DNA of 64,000 nucleotides from Pedobacter glucosidilyticus. GTDB lineage: Bacteria > Bacteroidota > Bacteroidia > Sphingobacteriales > Sphingobacteriaceae. Below are positions 16,693 through 25,385 of the stretch, one piece after another; within the stretch, counting starts at the first letter, position 1; every line of letters starts with the position of its first letter. The stretch is taken from assembly GCF_002483235.1 (NCBI RefSeq), contig NZ_DLHN01000021.1:261665-325664 (forward strand). The letters run 5' to 3'. Under the pieces are notes generated by a model, which searched no databases, had not been told where the DNA came from, and was given only the letters and a program-made list of their open reading frames with translations. The translations under genes and the position numbers were made by a program.

Positions 16693-17742
16693 TTATATAA
16701 TTAACATAGCATCTCCGTAACTATAAAATCTATATTTTTCTTTTACAGCAACTTCGTAAGCATTCATCACATTTTCGTAACCACCAAAAGCAGAAATCAT
16801 CATTAATAAAGTTGATTCTGGCGTATGGAAATTAGTAATCATGCAGTTTGCGATACTAAAATCATAAGGTGGGAAAATGAATTTTGATGTCCAATCGTTA
16901 ATAGGTTTTAAAGTATGACTAGCAGAAACTGCCGATTCTATAGATCTCATCACTGTAGTACCAACAGCACAAACTTTTCTTTTCTCAGCAATACCTCTAT
17001 TTACGATATCAGCATCCTTTTGGGTAATAATAATTTGCTCAGAATCCATTTTGTGTTTGGTTAAATCCTCAACCTCAACTTGTCTAAAAGTACCTAAACC
17101 AACATGTAAAGTTACTTCTGCAAATTCTACACCTTTAAGTTCTAGTCTTTTTAATAGTTCTCTACTAAAGTGTAAACCCGCAGTTGGTGCTGCAACAGCA
17201 CCTTCATTTTTAGCGAAAATGGTTTGGTAACGCTCTTTATCTTCTGCAGTAGGCTTACGCTTGATGTATTTAGGAAGAGGTGTTTCACCTAAAATTTCAA
17301 TATTCTGACGAAATTCTTCATCTGTTCCATCAAATAAAAAACGTATAGTTCTACCTCTTGATGTGGTATTATCAACAACCTCGGCAACCAGTAAATCATC
17401 ATCACCAAAATATAATTTATTACCTACCCTAATTTTTCTTGCAGGGTCTACCAAAACATCCCACAATCTTAGTTCTTTGTTTAACTCTCTTAATAAGAAA
17501 ACTTCTATAGTAGCACCCGTTTTTTCTTTGTTACCGTATAAGCGGGCAGGAAAAACTTTAGTGTTGTTCAAAATCATCACATCTTTTTCCTCAAAATAAC
17601 CCAATACGTCTTTAAAAAGCTTATGCTCTATTTGTCCTGTTTTTTTGTGAAGTACCATTAAACGAGACTCATCGCGGGTTTCTGCCGGGTGATGAGCAAT
17701 AAGAGATTCTGGTAAATGGAATTTAAATTGTGATAATTTCAT
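16693..17742 (-). CDS. queA: tRNA preQ1(34) S-adenosylmethionine ribosyltransferase-isomerase
   Basis: Transfers and rearranges the ribose of S-adenosylmethionine onto preQ1 in tRNA to give epoxyqueuosine. The 349-residue protein shows the family blocks YFEEKDVMILNNTKVFPARL, GAVAAPTAGLHFS, HVGLGTFRQVE, CAVGTTVMRSIES and NFHTPESTLLMMISAFGG. It is divergent from an ABC permease gene and ends at a clear terminator. A queuosine precursor transporter at 33702 fits the same pathway, though the genes are not linked. Confidence 0.97.
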   Translation of the reverse strand: MKLSQFKFHLPESLIAHHPAETRDESRLMVLHKKTGQIEHKLFKDVLGYFEEKDVMILNNTKVFPARLYGNKEKTGATIEVFLLRELNKELRLWDVLVDPARKIRVGNKLYFGDDDLLVAEVVDNTTSRGRTIRFLFDGTDEEFRQNIEILGETPLPKYIKRKPTAEDKERYQTIFAKNEGAVAAPTAGLHFSRELLKRLELKGVEFAEVTLHVGLGTFRQVEVEDLTKHKMDSEQIIITQKDADIVNRGIAEKRKVCAVGTTVMRSIESAVSASHTLKPINDWTSKFIFPPYDFSIANCMITNFHTPESTLLMMISAFGGYENVMNAYEVAVKEKYRFYSYGDAMLII

Positions 17743-17879
17743 ATGTTTCGAAACAAATATTTGGAGCGCAAATTTAGGAAAAATAAATTCAATAAAATAA
17801 TACGCTCTTTAACCGCTAATTTTAAAATTTAATACTAAAAAAACTGTAACTTTTTACTTGTTAAACTGTCTTATACGAT

Positions 17880-19127
17880 ATGTTGTTTTTAAAACTTTTT
17901 AAAGAAAGCTTTCTATTTGCTTATGATGCGTTAAGACAAAATCGTACACGTACCTTTTTATCTTTATTGGGTATTACCATTGGTATTTTTACCATCATCA
18001 CTGTTTTTGCAGCGGTAGATACTTTTAGAGGTAATTTACAAGAAAGTGTTGATAAGCTAGGTAGCAAAACCGTATTTGTACAGAAATGGCCTTGGGGAGG
18101 TTTTGGCGATTACCCTTGGTGGAAATATATGCAAAGGCCAAATGCTAGTTTAAGAGATTATGAAGCTTTAAAAGAACGAGTAACATTAGCAGAAGGCATA
18201 TCCTACCAGATAGGATTGTCTAACAGAACACTTAAATATAGAAGCAACAGTATTGAAGGTGTTGAAATTTCTGCTGCTTCTCATGAATATGATAAAACAT
18301 GGAGTTTTGATCTATCAGAAGGCAGGTATTTTACCGAAGGGGAATCTAGCAGCGGTAATGCAGTTTGCTTAATTGGTGCCGATATTGCCGAAGGCTTATT
18401 CCCCAGCCAAAGTGCAACAGGAAAACAAATAAAAGTATTAGGTAGAAACGTACAAATTATAGGTGTTTTTGCTAAAGAAGGAGAAGATATGTTGGGGGTA
18501 ACCGCCGATAAACTATTGCTATTACCTTTAAATTTTGCCAGAAATGTTATTGATGTGGAAGGAGATAACTACGGACCGCAAATAGCTGTTAGAGGTAAAG
18601 AAAATGTGGCGGTTGAGGATGTGGAAAGCGAGTTACAGGGTATCATGCGTTCTATCAGAAGGTTAAGTCCTGTTCAGGATGATAATTTTGCTTTAAACAA
18701 AACTACGATATTGTCTGGTCAGCTAGACCAAATGTTTGCCATTGTAAATGTTGCCGGTTGGATTATTGGTGGCTTCTCTATTTTAGTAGGTGGATTTGGT
18801 ATTGCAAACATCATGTTTGTTTCTGTAAAAGAACGAACCAATATCATTGGTATTCAGAAATCTTTAGGAGCTAAGAACTATTTTATTTTAATGCAGTTTT
18901 TGTTTGAAGCCATTGCATTATCATTAATTGGTGGTTTATTGGGTTTAGCCGTTGTTTATATATTAACCTTAATTGCCACCTATGGCTTTGATTTTGAGAT
19001 TGTTTTGAATATAGGAAATATCATCAGAGGAATTTCAATCTCTATTATTATTGGTGTTGTTTCTGGTTTTTGGCCAGCTTTTTCGGCAGCCAGACTAGAT
19101 CCTGTCGAGGCTATCAGATCTAAATAA
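17880..19127 (+). CDS. ABC transporter permease, MacB/FtsX family
   Basis: A 415-residue permease with the MacB layout: one N-terminal membrane helix (about 18-42, LLGITIGIFTIITVFAA), a large periplasmic MacB-PCD domain (about 45-270), and three C-terminal helices (about 285-310, 335-365, 375-400) ending with the typical GFWPAFSAARLDPVEAIR motif. Proteins of this type work in mechanotransmission or in efflux of peptides and lipoproteins. No ATPase gene is next to it, so the partner must be encoded elsewhere; the substrate is unknown. Confidence 0.88.
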   Translation: MLFLKLFKESFLFAYDALRQNRTRTFLSLLGITIGIFTIITVFAAVDTFRGNLQESVDKLGSKTVFVQKWPWGGFGDYPWWKYMQRPNASLRDYEALKERVTLAEGISYQIGLSNRTLKYRSNSIEGVEISAASHEYDKTWSFDLSEGRYFTEGESSSGNAVCLIGADIAEGLFPSQSATGKQIKVLGRNVQIIGVFAKEGEDMLGVTADKLLLLPLNFARNVIDVEGDNYGPQIAVRGKENVAVEDVESELQGIMRSIRRLSPVQDDNFALNKTTILSGQLDQMFAIVNVAGWIIGGFSILVGGFGIANIMFVSVKERTNIIGIQKSLGAKNYFILMQFLFEAIALSLIGGLLGLAVVYILTLIATYGFDFEIVLNIGNIIRGISISIIIGVVSGFWPAFSAARLDPVEAIRSK

Positions 19128-19179
19128 AAGATAAAGTGTTTTATGGAGGAGGACTAGAGTTCCTGGCTATGAGCGAGTG

Positions 19180-19219
<40 letters not shown>

Positions 19220-19240
19220 TTTGAATGAGTGATTTTTGTG

Positions 19241-19385
19241 TCATCGCGATGAGGAACGAAGAAGCAATCTCATTTTTATTGATTGAAGGATTGATTTTTG
19301 AATGAGTGATTTCCCTGTTTTTAATTTTTAATTTTTCCTTTTTAATTTTTCCTGTTCATTGCGATGAGGAACGAAGAAGCAATCT
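19241..19385. repeat. Two direct copies of a GATGAGGAACGAAGAAGCAATCT repeat
   Basis: Copies at 19241-19270 and 19356-19385 share GCGATGAGGAACGAAGAAGC plus AATCT. The word resembles the dispersed intergenic GAGGAACGAAGCAATC repeat that I recall from many bacterial genomes. It is probably a small non-autonomous repeat, not a gene. Confidence 0.7.
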
Positions 19386-19732
19386 TTACCAGTTGCCAGT
19401 TCTGGTTGGTGAGTTTTCTGTTTTTGAATTTTGAATTTTACCTTTTTAATTACGATTTAACCACGGAGTACACAGAGAACACAAAGCTGGGTGTAGACTT
19501 ATAAAAGCACTCTGCTAACAGTGAAATAAAAAAATAAAAATCAATCTCTATATGATGATTCAAAGCCTTAAGCCTTTTGCTTTCTCCCTTCTGCTTTCAG
19601 CCTTCTGAATTAGGCTTTCCGCCTGTCTTGTCCTGAAAAAACTTTACATATTTCGAAACGAAGATGTAAATTGAGAACAATAATGAAAGCACCAGAAAAG
19701 AAAAGCTACAGCAACAGACTAAATATTACAAT

Positions 19733-20581
19733 ATGATAAAACAGATTTACAGATTTTTGAACCCAAAATTTCAAAATTTATTTCTTGAGTATAAAGTGGA
19801 TTTCAAACCACGATATGGACACGGAAAACCAGCGCATAAAGATTTATACAAGATTATTGATTCAAATCGAGATAGCTACAAAGAATTGATTGGAAAAGCC
19901 TTGTCCTACAAGGATAAACTTTGGTTAATTCAAGATTCGAACAAAGAGACTGATTCAATAAAACCATCATGGAACAATGGATTCTTGCCAGGACTTGATA
20001 TTATTGGAATTTACACTTTGGTGTCTGAATTAAAACCAAAAAAATATATTGAGATTGGCTCAGGTAACTCGACAAAGGTTGCATATAAAGCAAAGAATGA
20101 GCAGAATTTAAAAACGGAAATTATTTCTATTGACCCTATGCCACGAGCAGAGATTGATAATTTAGCTGATAAGGTAATAAGAGAACCTTTAGAGAATATT
20201 GACTTTAATATTTTGGACGAGTTAAATGAAAATGACATTCTATTTGTAGATAATTCTCATAGGATTTTACCAAATTCTGATTCAATGGTCTTTTATTTGG
20301 AGATCTTGCCAAGATTGAAAAAAGGCGTAATTGTTCATATCCATGATATATATTTGCCCTATGATTATCCTCAATTTATGTGCGATAGATTCTATTCTGA
20401 ACAGTATGGATTGGCAATATATTTATTAGCAAATTCTAAAAAATACGATACGATTTTACCAAACTATTTCATTTCTGAGGATAAAGAACTTTCGGATTTA
20501 ATTTCTTCAATTTGGAATCATAATAATCTAAAAGGAGTTGAGAAACATGGAGGTTCATATTGGATAAGAATTAACGACTAA
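19733..20581 (+). CDS. Class I SAM-dependent methyltransferase-like protein
   Basis: A 282-residue protein with a methyltransferase core (about 90-210): the SAM motif KYIEIGSGNSTKVAYKA, the acidic second strand IISIDPMP, and VDNSHRILPNSDSMVFYLEILPRLKKGVIVHIHDI, typical of the Methyltransf_24-like group. N- and C-terminal extensions are unrecognised. Some members modify sugars or lipids of surface polymers, but nothing here sets the substrate. The gene stands alone between two repeat-rich regions and may be a horizontally acquired single gene. Confidence 0.72.
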   Translation: MIKQIYRFLNPKFQNLFLEYKVDFKPRYGHGKPAHKDLYKIIDSNRDSYKELIGKALSYKDKLWLIQDSNKETDSIKPSWNNGFLPGLDIIGIYTLVSELKPKKYIEIGSGNSTKVAYKAKNEQNLKTEIISIDPMPRAEIDNLADKVIREPLENIDFNILDELNENDILFVDNSHRILPNSDSMVFYLEILPRLKKGVIVHIHDIYLPYDYPQFMCDRFYSEQYGLAIYLLANSKKYDTILPNYFISEDKELSDLISSIWNHNNLKGVEKHGGSYWIRIND

Positions 20582-20792
20582 TAAAGAACTACGGTTGCTG
20601 ACATCGTGTATAAGATCTTGGGGTTTAAGTGGTTAATTCAAGCGTTCTGCTCAAAATGGTGAGAATGAGTTGTAAGACAAAGCAGTAAGTGCTTCTTGTG
20701 CCATGATAATGCACAGACTTTAATATTTCTCACAAAGTATAAAACTTTTATTTTGAGACATAATCCTGAGCTGTTATACAATACCATTTAAA
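20582..20792. other. Gene-free region before the repeat array
   Basis: About 210 bases with no convincing frame. It includes AGCAGTAAGTGCTTCT, a short imperfect inverted repeat near 20682-20697, and otherwise mixed sequence leading into the 50-bp repeats. Confidence 0.5.
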
Positions 20793-21134
20793 AGCTCCAT
20801 CTGGGGAACATCATCATAGATTTGTGTGGAGGGTGAATAAATTTAGCTCCATCAGTGCTAAATCCTAATCAATGATGTCGCCCCGCTGGGGCTAATAAGG
20901 TATAAAATCGTTCTTCTATTAGGATGTTGCTCCGCTGGAGCTGTTATAAATATTAGAAAATTAAAATTATTATTTAGAATGTAACACCATTGGAAAGCCC
21001 CATCGGGGCGAAATCGTAATAGATTTGTGGATGGTGTATAAATTTAGCCCCCATCGGAGCGAAATCGTAATAGCTTTGTGGATGGTATATAAATGCAGCC
21101 CCCATCGGGGCGAAATCTTGATGGATTTTTAAAA
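20793..21134. repeat. Degenerate 50-bp repeat array with GC-rich palindromic heads
   Basis: Units begin with AGCYCCATCxGxGC and continue with AAATCGTAATAG.TTTGTGGATGGT.TATAAAT. The best units start at 20996, 21046 and 21097, a period of 50-51 bases; weaker ones start at 20793 and 20845. Between them are GCCCCGCTGGGGC (about 20881) and GCTCCGCTGGAGC (about 20929) palindromes. There are no unique spacers, so this is not a CRISPR array. The nearest parallel is the small palindromic intergenic repeats of Bacteroidota. Confidence 0.8.
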
Positions 21135-21268
21135 AGCATGTGAAAGAAGCGTCAACGTATAGAATAGAGATCATGATATTTCGCACAAATGACCAATCAT
21201 TATTTTGACCACTAACCTAAAAATCATATTAACGATACTATTAAATGATATTATCTCTTTTCTCAACT

Positions 21269-21404
21269 CCAGCACCCACCCCACCCAACTAAACCGGGGC
21301 GAGAGCGGTACCCCGTAGGACATTTGAAGCTTTTGCGGAAAATGGACGAGGAGTAAAGCAAAGCACCGGACTAGCCCATCATAGCAGCAATAGCCTTGCT
21401 TTTT
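21269..21404 (+). repeat. GC-rich dispersed element, copy A (possible small RNA gene)
   Basis: The core 21269-21372 is about 88 percent identical by eye to the reverse complement of 38088-38186. It includes CGGGG...CCCCG (21295-21315), TTTTGCGGAAAATGGACGAG and GCACCGGACT. Downstream, AGCAA-TAGCC-TTGCT followed by TTTT (about 21386-21404) looks like a terminator. The element is markedly richer in GC than the DNA around it. It may be a repeat or a structured RNA. Confidence 0.65.
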
Positions 21405-21467
21405 AAATAAAAAAAAACAGCTTTTAATAATGAATTGATGTTGTTTTAAAGTAAAAAGCTACAAAAA

Positions 21468-22355
21468 CTACCTAAACTTTTCTGCCACTACCAAATCTTT
21501 TGTGCCGTGTTGGTAATTGTAAAAGCCTTCGCCAGATTTAACGCCTTTTTTACCAGAAGTCACCATGTTTACTAAAAGCGGACAAGGTGCATATTTAGGA
21601 TTGCCAAAACCTTCGTGTAATACTTTAAGGATGGCCAGGCAAACATCTAAGCCAATAAAATCTGCCAGTTGAAGTGGTCCCATAGGATGAGCCATGCCCA
21701 ATTTCATAACGGTATCAATTTCTGTAACGCCTGCAACGCCTTCATACAAAGTATAAATAGCTTCATTAATCATGGGCATTAAAATCCTGTTGGCCACAAA
21801 GCCAGGATAATCATTCACCTCAACGGGGATTTTATCAAGCTGCTGGGCAAGTGCCATAATTTTTGAGGTAGTATCGGCAGAGGTTGCATAGCCATTGATG
21901 ACTTCTACCAGTTTCATCACCGGTACGGGATTCATGAAATGCATACCAATAACTTTGTCTTGCCTTTGCGTAACGGCTGCAATTTGGGTAATGGCTATAG
22001 AAGAAGTATTGCTGGCCAAAATGGCTTCGGGCTTGGCATATTTATCAAGTTCCTGAAATATTTTTTCTTTTAAAACAGCATTTTCTGTGGCAGCTTCTAC
22101 GACTAAATCTACATCTTTTACAGCCTCGGCTAGGTTGGTATAGGTAGTGATGTTGGCTAAAGTTTGCTGCTTATCTGCTTCTGTAATGAGGTTTTTAGCT
22201 ATCTGCCTGTCTAAATTTTTAGCTATGGTAGCAAGGGCTTTTGCTAGGGCATCGGCTTGTACATCCACCAAAGCAACTTTAAACTGATGTTGTGCAAAGC
22301 TATGCGCTATGCCATTTCCCATGGTACCAGAACCAATAACTGCAATACTTTTCAT
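21468..22355 (-). CDS. 3-hydroxybutyryl-CoA / 3-hydroxyacyl-CoA dehydrogenase
   Basis: Oxidises (S)-3-hydroxyacyl-CoA with NAD(P) in fatty-acid or butyrate metabolism. From the ATG at 22355 it has 295 residues: an N-terminal Rossmann domain with IGSGTMGNGIAHSFA, the catalytic region SNTSSIAITQIAAVTQRQDKV with MHFMNPVPVMKLVE, and a C-terminal dimerisation domain with VNDYPGFVANRILMPMINEA and ending in KKGVKSGEGFYNY. A TTG two codons upstream would also be in frame, but the ATG gives the standard N-terminus. It follows bioD in the same direction with a 14-base gap. Confidence 0.93.
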   Translation of the reverse strand: MKSIAVIGSGTMGNGIAHSFAQHQFKVALVDVQADALAKALATIAKNLDRQIAKNLITEADKQQTLANITTYTNLAEAVKDVDLVVEAATENAVLKEKIFQELDKYAKPEAILASNTSSIAITQIAAVTQRQDKVIGMHFMNPVPVMKLVEVINGYATSADTTSKIMALAQQLDKIPVEVNDYPGFVANRILMPMINEAIYTLYEGVAGVTEIDTVMKLGMAHPMGPLQLADFIGLDVCLAILKVLHEGFGNPKYAPCPLLVNMVTSGKKGVKSGEGFYNYQHGTKDLVVAEKFR

Positions 22356-22369
22356 GTGCAAAAAAAGGT

Positions 22370-22978
22370 TTATAATGTGAGGTGTTTTCCTGCTTCTTTA
22401 ACGCTGGTTTTATCCAAATTGTTTAGCACCGGGATAGTTCCTAAGTGTTTAAGCTTGGTATACTGGGTAATGTAAGCTTCGGATTCTGGATGATGACCAT
22501 TAAAAAGAATGCCTTTTACTAGGATGTTTCTACTTTTTAGCAGCTCGTAACTTAAAAGCGTATGGTTAATGCTGCCTAAGTAATGTTGAGATACTAAAAT
22601 TACTTCCGCTTGTAGCTGAGCTATTAAATCTACAATTAAAAACTGCTGATTTAGCGGAACCATCAAACCGCCAGCACCCTCAATAACCACGGTGTTTTGG
22701 GTTTCTGGTACTTTAATGTTGTTGATGTCTATTTCAATACCATCTAAACGGGCAGATAAATGTGGTGAAAGAGGCTGTGTAAGTTTGTAAACTTCTGGAT
22801 GAAAATAAGTTTTATCGTTAGATACCAATTGTTTAACAGTTAAGGTATCAGAATTTTCTAGATCTCCTGATTGTATAGGCTTCCAATAATCGGCTTTTAA
22901 ATGCTCTGTTACAATGGCTGATGTTACGGTTTTTCCTACGCCTGTGCCTATGCCTGTGATAAAAATGGGTTTCAACAT
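22370..22978 (-). CDS. bioD: Dethiobiotin synthetase
   Basis: ATP-dependent closure of the ureido ring of dethiobiotin from diaminopelargonate and CO2. The 202-residue P-loop protein has the Walker A ITGIGTGVGKTVTS, the KPIQSGD motif and EGAGGLMVPL, all standard for BioD. It begins 1 base after the bioF stop, so the two biotin genes are certainly in one transcript. Confidence 0.95.
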   Translation of the reverse strand: MLKPIFITGIGTGVGKTVTSAIVTEHLKADYWKPIQSGDLENSDTLTVKQLVSNDKTYFHPEVYKLTQPLSPHLSARLDGIEIDINNIKVPETQNTVVIEGAGGLMVPLNQQFLIVDLIAQLQAEVILVSQHYLGSINHTLLSYELLKSRNILVKGILFNGHHPESEAYITQYTKLKHLGTIPVLNNLDKTSVKEAGKHLTL

Positions 22979-22979
22979 G

Positions 22980-24086
22980 TTATATTTTAGCTAAAGCTTC
23001 ACTTAATTTTTCTATTTCTTCGTCTGTATTAAAGGTATGCAAGCAAATTCTTAACCTTTCTTTGCCTACCGCAACAGTTGGACTTAAAATGGGTCTGATA
23101 TCAAATCCGCTCTCATTTAAAGTAGCCGCTGCTTGTCGGCAAGCTGTATTTCCCGGGATAATCATCCCTTGAATAGCACTATCGCTTGGCATTAATGCAA
23201 TACCTGCTTTGCTGGTTAATTGTTTGAAATAGGCTATTTTTTTCTGAATTAGAAGTGTATAATCGCTGCTTTTTAATTGCTCATAAGCCGCTTTAATGGT
23301 ATATAAGCTGTGTGGAGGTAGGGCAGTGGTATAAATGAAAGAACGGGCGAAATTGATGAGGTAGTTTCTAAGTTCATCGCTACCTAATACGATAGCTCCG
23401 TGGCAGCCCAAAGCTTTACCAAAAGTAACTACACGGGCAAATACTTGGTTTTCTAAACCCAACTCGCACACCAAACCTTTACCATGTTTGCCAAATATAC
23501 CAGTGGCATGTGCTTCATCTACGATGAGGTAAGCACCATATTTTGCGGCAAGAGCAGCTATTTCTTTTAAAGGGGCATGGTCTCCATCCATAGAAAAAAC
23601 ACTTTCTGTAACGATGAAAATATTCCCTTGGCTGTTTTTTATTTTTGATTCGAGATGGGCTAAATCATGATGTTTAAAGGTATAGCGTTGGGCATAGCTT
23701 AATCTGGCGCCATCAATAAGACTGGCGTGGATAAGCTCATCACAGATAATGGTATCGCCTTTTTGGGGTAGGCTAGAAAGTAAACCTACATTAGCATCAT
23801 AACCCGAGTTAAAGATTAAACCTGATGCTGCCTGATGAAATTGAGCAATTTCTTTTTCTAGGTTTTCTGTAAAACTAGAATTTCCGGTGATTAACCTTGA
23901 GCCACCAGCACCATTTCGTAATTTTTGTGAGTAGGCAATTTCATCAACCCATTCTTTTACAGATAAAGATTTAGCAAAGCCCAGATAATCATTAGAAGAA
24001 AAATCAATAAGATTGTTTTCGCTTTTTAAGGTTCTTAAAGCGTTAGCGGCTATTCTTTCCTGTAGTTTTTGATGGATGAAATTCAA
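22980..24086 (-). CDS. bioF: 8-amino-7-oxononanoate synthase
   Basis: PLP-dependent condensation of pimeloyl-thioester and alanine, the first ring-forming step of biotin synthesis. The 368-residue fold-type I enzyme shows NDYLGFAKS, GAGGSRLITGNS, FNSGYDANVG, the PLP Asp in IVDEAHATGIFG and the Schiff-base Lys in TFGKALGCHGAIV. It is the first gene of the bioF-bioD-hbd unit. TATTTTTG at 24105-24098 on the minus strand is a possible -7 box immediately before it. Confidence 0.95.
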   Translation of the reverse strand: MNFIHQKLQERIAANALRTLKSENNLIDFSSNDYLGFAKSLSVKEWVDEIAYSQKLRNGAGGSRLITGNSSFTENLEKEIAQFHQAASGLIFNSGYDANVGLLSSLPQKGDTIICDELIHASLIDGARLSYAQRYTFKHHDLAHLESKIKNSQGNIFIVTESVFSMDGDHAPLKEIAALAAKYGAYLIVDEAHATGIFGKHGKGLVCELGLENQVFARVVTFGKALGCHGAIVLGSDELRNYLINFARSFIYTTALPPHSLYTIKAAYEQLKSSDYTLLIQKKIAYFKQLTSKAGIALMPSDSAIQGMIIPGNTACRQAAATLNESGFDIRPILSPTVAVGKERLRICLHTFNTDEEIEKLSEALAKI

Positions 24087-24104
24087 GTTTTTTTATTCAA
24101 AAAT

Positions 24105-24134
24105 AAAGAAAGCAGATGAATATCCGCTTTCTTT
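24105..24134. terminator. Intrinsic terminator between the S24 repressor and bioF
   Basis: AAAGAAAGCAGAT (24105-24117) and ATCCGCTTTCTTT (24122-24134) pair with one mismatch around a four-base loop. On the minus strand, a T-rich tract follows, so it can end the S24 repressor transcript 15 bases after its stop codon. Confidence 0.75.
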
Positions 24135-24148
24135 AAAAATGAAACCTA

Positions 24149-24931
24149 TCAGTTCGGTTTGTTTTTTTGCATTTCTACTAAAGACTTTTGCATTTGGGCC
24201 ATCATGCTGGTTAGAGTCTCCATGGTAGGCTCTGGCATTGGCTGTGGTAATTCTGTAGAAATAAATGCTTTTGCCTTCCAGATTTCTAAAATATCTTCGG
24301 CCTCTATGGTATAAGGTTCGTAAACAGGGTTGTCTGATGATAATTTTAAGCCTTTATCTGGTCTGAACTTGCTGCTTAACCTTTTATAAACTACGCCTTC
24401 ATTTTTGCTAATCACAATAGCAGTTTCGCCAACTTTAATATCGTTACTCCAATTTTCTACATATTCTGCAATAATGATAGAACCAGAAGGTAGCGGCAAC
24501 ATAGAGTCTCCTTTAATTTCAAAAGCCCTGTAAGTGCCTTGTTTAAAAATAGGTAAAGAGAAACGGGGTAGGGTGCTTACATATTCAGGGTCGCTATAAC
24601 CATTAAGGTATCCTGCACTAGCCTTAACCTGTACCAATTCTATGTTTTCTTTATCATCTTGGTCTACCGTAATACTTAGTACACGAAGGTTAGAAGGGTC
24701 TCCTTTAGGTTTGGGTGCCCATTTATCATTTATTTTTTCATTGATAAAATCATCAATACTTAACTCAAAAAAGTCTGCGAATTTTTTTAGCAAATCATAT
24801 TTTGGTTCTGCCCGGTCTTCTTCATAGGCGCCAATTAAAGATCTTTTAATTTCCATAACATCAGCAAATTGCTGTTGTGTTAGGCCTTTTTTCTTTCTGA
24901 GGTATTTTAAATTATCAGATATTTTTCCCAT
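24149..24931 (-). CDS. LexA-like autocleavable repressor (XRE helix-turn-helix + S24 peptidase)
   Basis: From the ATG at 24931 the product has 260 residues. An XRE-type HTH (about 8-62, LRKKKGLTQQQFADVMEIKR...) is followed by a linker and an S24 LexA/CI-type peptidase domain (about 95-222). The autocleavage pair Ala106-Gly107 is in VKASAGYLNG, the nucleophile Ser143 in GDSMLP and the general base Lys183 in VVYKR; spacings are close to those in LexA. In this family RecA filaments trigger self-cleavage and derepression. A 9-bp-arm inverted repeat lies directly upstream, and a near-identical site sits in the imuA promoter at 43769. A damage-response role is therefore inferred. Confidence 0.88.
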   Translation of the reverse strand: MGKISDNLKYLRKKKGLTQQQFADVMEIKRSLIGAYEEDRAEPKYDLLKKFADFFELSIDDFINEKINDKWAPKPKGDPSNLRVLSITVDQDDKENIELVQVKASAGYLNGYSDPEYVSTLPRFSLPIFKQGTYRAFEIKGDSMLPLPSGSIIIAEYVENWSNDIKVGETAIVISKNEGVVYKRLSSKFRPDKGLKLSSDNPVYEPYTIEAEDILEIWKAKAFISTELPQPMPEPTMETLTSMMAQMQKSLVEMQKNKPN

Positions 24932-24947
24932 TTCTAAAAATATTTGC

Positions 24948-24970
24948 AAATACTAAAATAATTAGTATTT
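24948..24970. promoter_or_regulatory. Candidate operator of the S24 repressor (site 1)
   Basis: AAATACTAA (24948-24956) and TTAGTATTT (24962-24970) are perfect inverted arms around AATAA. The site lies 17 bases upstream of the repressor start and 46 before the divergent GIY-YIG-like gene. The inner form AATACTAA-N5-TTAGTATT matches site 2 at 43769-43789 except for a compensated A/G and T/C change. A second palindrome, TATTTGCAAATA, adjoins it at 24941-24952. Confidence 0.75.
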
Positions 24971-25015
24971 TTATGCTCATAAAATTAGCAATAAAAAATT
25001 AATAGCCAAATAATA

Positions 25016-25384
25016 ATGTTAAAGAATTTAAATGCAGCTCAAATGAAGAATATCGTTTTTATAGTTACAGACAGAAATAGAAATAATTTACATGTTGGTT
25101 TAAGTGCTGATTTAATAAAAACCATGAACTTCTACCGTAAAATGCCGAACCTATTTTTTGATGCAGGGCAACAGTTAACTCGCTTGGTTTATTTTGAGGA
25201 GTTGAGTTCTGAAGCTATGGCTCAAGAACGCTTTAAAATGATTAACCAATTTACCCGAATGCAAAAGGAGAAAATGATAAGAAGTGTTAATCCGGATTGG
25301 ATTGATTTAACTACTGGCTTGGATTATGAGAAGATGTTAAAAACAGGCTTCCAAGTGAAACCTGTTTTTAGCTTTATGTCTTAA
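25016..25384 (+). CDS. Degenerate GIY-YIG-superfamily protein
   Basis: A 122-residue protein that aligns by eye with small Bacteroidota GIY-YIG nucleases: the block LVYFEELSSEAMAQERFKM...RMQKEKMIRSVNPDWIDL is characteristic of that group. The catalytic signatures are lost, however: the GIY strand reads IVFIV (13-17), the YIG strand LHVG (25-28), and the usual catalytic Arg is not apparent. It is therefore probably not a nuclease and may bind DNA or protein. It is divergent from the S24 repressor and shares its operator, which suggests damage-linked expression. Met10 (25043) is an alternative start. Confidence 0.6.
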   Translation: MLKNLNAAQMKNIVFIVTDRNRNNLHVGLSADLIKTMNFYRKMPNLFFDAGQQLTRLVYFEELSSEAMAQERFKMINQFTRMQKEKMIRSVNPDWIDLTTGLDYEKMLKTGFQVKPVFSFMS

Positions 25385-25385
25385 A

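Noticed and set aside
20996..21134. Possible CRISPR array
   Set aside because: Units of 50-51 bases follow each other directly with no unique spacers, and no cas gene is present in the window.
20974..21186. Open frame of 70 codons on the minus strand with a repeated DFAPMG motif
   Set aside because: The protein repeat is only the 50-bp DNA repeat read in one frame.
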